Part shown: positions 63,018-64,000 of the stretch, in pieces
Layout: the number at the start of each line of letters is the position of its first letter
How positions within the stretch are numbered: position 1 is the stretch's first letter
DNA from: Paenibacillus albiflavus
Lineage (GTDB): Bacteria > Bacillota > Bacilli > Paenibacillales > NBRC-103111
Reading direction: 5' to 3'
DNA length: 64,000 bases
Assembly (NCBI RefSeq): GCF_004344915.1
Contig: NZ_SKFG01000011.1
Coordinates: 1 to 64,000, forward strand
The notes under the pieces: model-generated
What the model was told of the DNA's origin: nothing
Databases searched by the model: none
What the model saw: only the letters and a program-made list of their open reading frames with translations
Program-made: the position numbers and the translations under genes

Positions 63018-64000
63018 ATGCGATTTAGGAAAACCGTATGGATCAGGACGATCCTAATACTGATTGGTGTGTTCATGTGCAGTGGTTCTGCGTTAGCAGC
63101 TACAACAACAGTGAGTTCAATCCAATTTAATGAGAGTTATAATCAGATTACGACTACGAGTAATATTACTTTAAGCGTTACAGCTAGATATTCAGATAGT
63201 CAAACTGCTTATGTGTCTTCACGCGATGTTGAGTGGATATCAAGTGATAATAACATCGCATCAGTTAGCAACGGTATTGTTTCTTTCACTGGACAGAATG
63301 GCAAAGTAACCATTTATGCTACATATCAGAACAAAACGACATCTCTTAATTTGAATGTCAATATTGCGAAGACTGTTAGCAATCTCGTGATTAATGATGG
63401 ACAAGCCTTAACATACAGTAATAATTCTACGCCTATGCAAGTCACAGCTTATTATACCGATGGCACGTCAGATGATATTCGAAGCGGATTGACTTGGAGT
63501 TCTTCCGATAACACGATCGCTTATCTATCTGGAAGCTACGCTTATTTTACCGGTAAGAATGGAAGCGTGACGCTTACTGCTAATTATGGTGGCAAGTCTT
63601 CAAGTGTATCTACATATGTTTACAATCAATCAAGTTACAGCTCGATTAAGATTAATGAAGCGAATCTTAACTATACATCCAAGCCCAAATCGGTTCAGTT
63701 AACGGTAGATGGTATTTATCCGAATAACAAAACTGAGCGTATTTATAGTGGAATCGTATGGAAGGTCATTAACCCAACGAATGATGCGGTTGCAACGATC
63801 AGCCAATCAGGGCAACTAACTTTTACAGGCGTGAATGGTTCAGTGACGATTATTGCTGAATTCGGTGGTAGTTCAGCTACGATTACAGCAACGTTGAATG
63901 CACCCAAAGCATTAGCTTCCTTGATCCTTAATAATGATAATCCGTTAAGCTATACGACTGATCCCGTCAGCTTAACTGTATTAGGACAATATTCAGATGG
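63018..64000 (+). CDS. Exported Ig-like (Big_2) repeat protein, 3' end beyond window
   Basis: Open to the window end for 327 codons. ATG at 63018 after TTGAGGTGTA. Signal peptide begins MRFRKTVWIRTILILIGVF and ends SALA. The mature part starts with repeating units of about 90 residues that share GVNGSVTI-like ends (GQNGKVTIYATY, GKNGSVTLTANY, GVNGSVTIIAEF) and W-x-S-S/V motifs (VEWISSD, LTWSSSD, IVWKVIN), the pattern of bacterial Ig-like domain 2. No SLH domain is seen in the part present; one may follow outside. It starts about 580 bp after the S-layer gene, with a terminator between, so it has its own promoter. Confidence 0.85.
   Translation, partial: MRFRKTVWIRTILILIGVFMCSGSALAATTTVSSIQFNESYNQITTTSNITLSVTARYSDSQTAYVSSRDVEWISSDNNIASVSNGIVSFTGQNGKVTIYATYQNKTTSLNLNVNIAKTVSNLVINDGQALTYSNNSTPMQVTAYYTDGTSDDIRSGLTWSSSDNTIAYLSGSYAYFTGKNGSVTLTANYGGKSSSVSTYVYNQSSYSSIKINEANLNYTSKPKSVQLTVDGIYPNNKTERIYSGIVWKVINPTNDAVATISQSGQLTFTGVNGSVTIIAEFGGSSATITATLNAPKALASLILNNDNPLSYTTDPVSLTVLGQYSD

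Overview
The window looks like the chromosome of an endospore-forming member of the Bacillales, most likely the Paenibacillaceae. The evidence is the block ywzB, murA, spoIID, spoIIQ, spoIIID, mbl, flhO, flhP, which has the order known from Bacillus; an 11-gene nuo operon without nuoEFG; SLH-domain surface proteins together with csaB; AGGAGG-type ribosome binding sites; and frequent TTG/GTG starts. Genus assignment is inference. No rRNA or tRNA gene was recognised.

Layout. 1-1.4 kb: an IS3-family insertion sequence, cut by the window edge. 1.6-4.4 kb (minus): three genes for membrane proteins of unknown role, one only 53 codons long. 4.6-18.05 kb (plus): a seven-gene operon encoding an exported VWA protein, a giant tubulin-like protein (GGTGSG loop), a 779-residue unknown, a membrane VWA protein, a 217-residue unknown, a zinc-ribbon P-loop GTPase and a membrane protein with a GTPase-associated GAP1-type N-terminus. 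This is the most unusual system in the window. 18.1-22 kb: a 103-bp tandem repeat array, a terminator, and a minus-strand group of two alpha/beta hydrolases and an HTH regulator. 22.1-32.1 kb: nuoABCDHIJKLMN. 32.2-34.5 kb: an exported subtilase and ywzB. 34.8-44 kb: peptidoglycan, sporulation, cell-shape and flagellar genes, interrupted by a second 103-bp repeat array and a DUF559-like gene on the opposite strand. 44.2-47 kb: a CDP-alcohol phosphatidyltransferase, fabZ and a phosphohexomutase. 47.1-52.6 kb: DUF5693 protein, csaB, tagA-like and tagO, i.e. secondary cell-wall polymer synthesis and pyruvylation. 53.1-53.8 kb: a second DUF559-like paralogue. 54.2-64 kb: surface proteins: a 1312-residue protein with C-terminal SLH domains, a probable major S-layer protein with N-terminal SLH domains, and the start of a third exported Ig-like protein.

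How the parts fit. TagO and TagA start a wall polymer, CsaB adds the pyruvate that SLH domains bind, and the two SLH proteins downstream are the clients, so 47-62 kb reads as one cell-envelope region. The Nuo complex lacks the NADH-oxidising module and probably takes electrons from another donor. The 4.6-18 kb operon combines a cytoskeletal-type NTPase, a GTPase, its predicted associated protein and two metal-binding VWA adhesion modules at the membrane. Related gene sets are known only from comparative genomics, as far as I recall.

Repeats. Two families occur between genes: 103-bp tandem units in two arrays, both between convergent genes, and a roughly 92-bp structured element present four times. 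Two DUF559-like genes share a terminator-like hairpin in the leader. All promoters and terminators listed were found by eye, without energy calculation.
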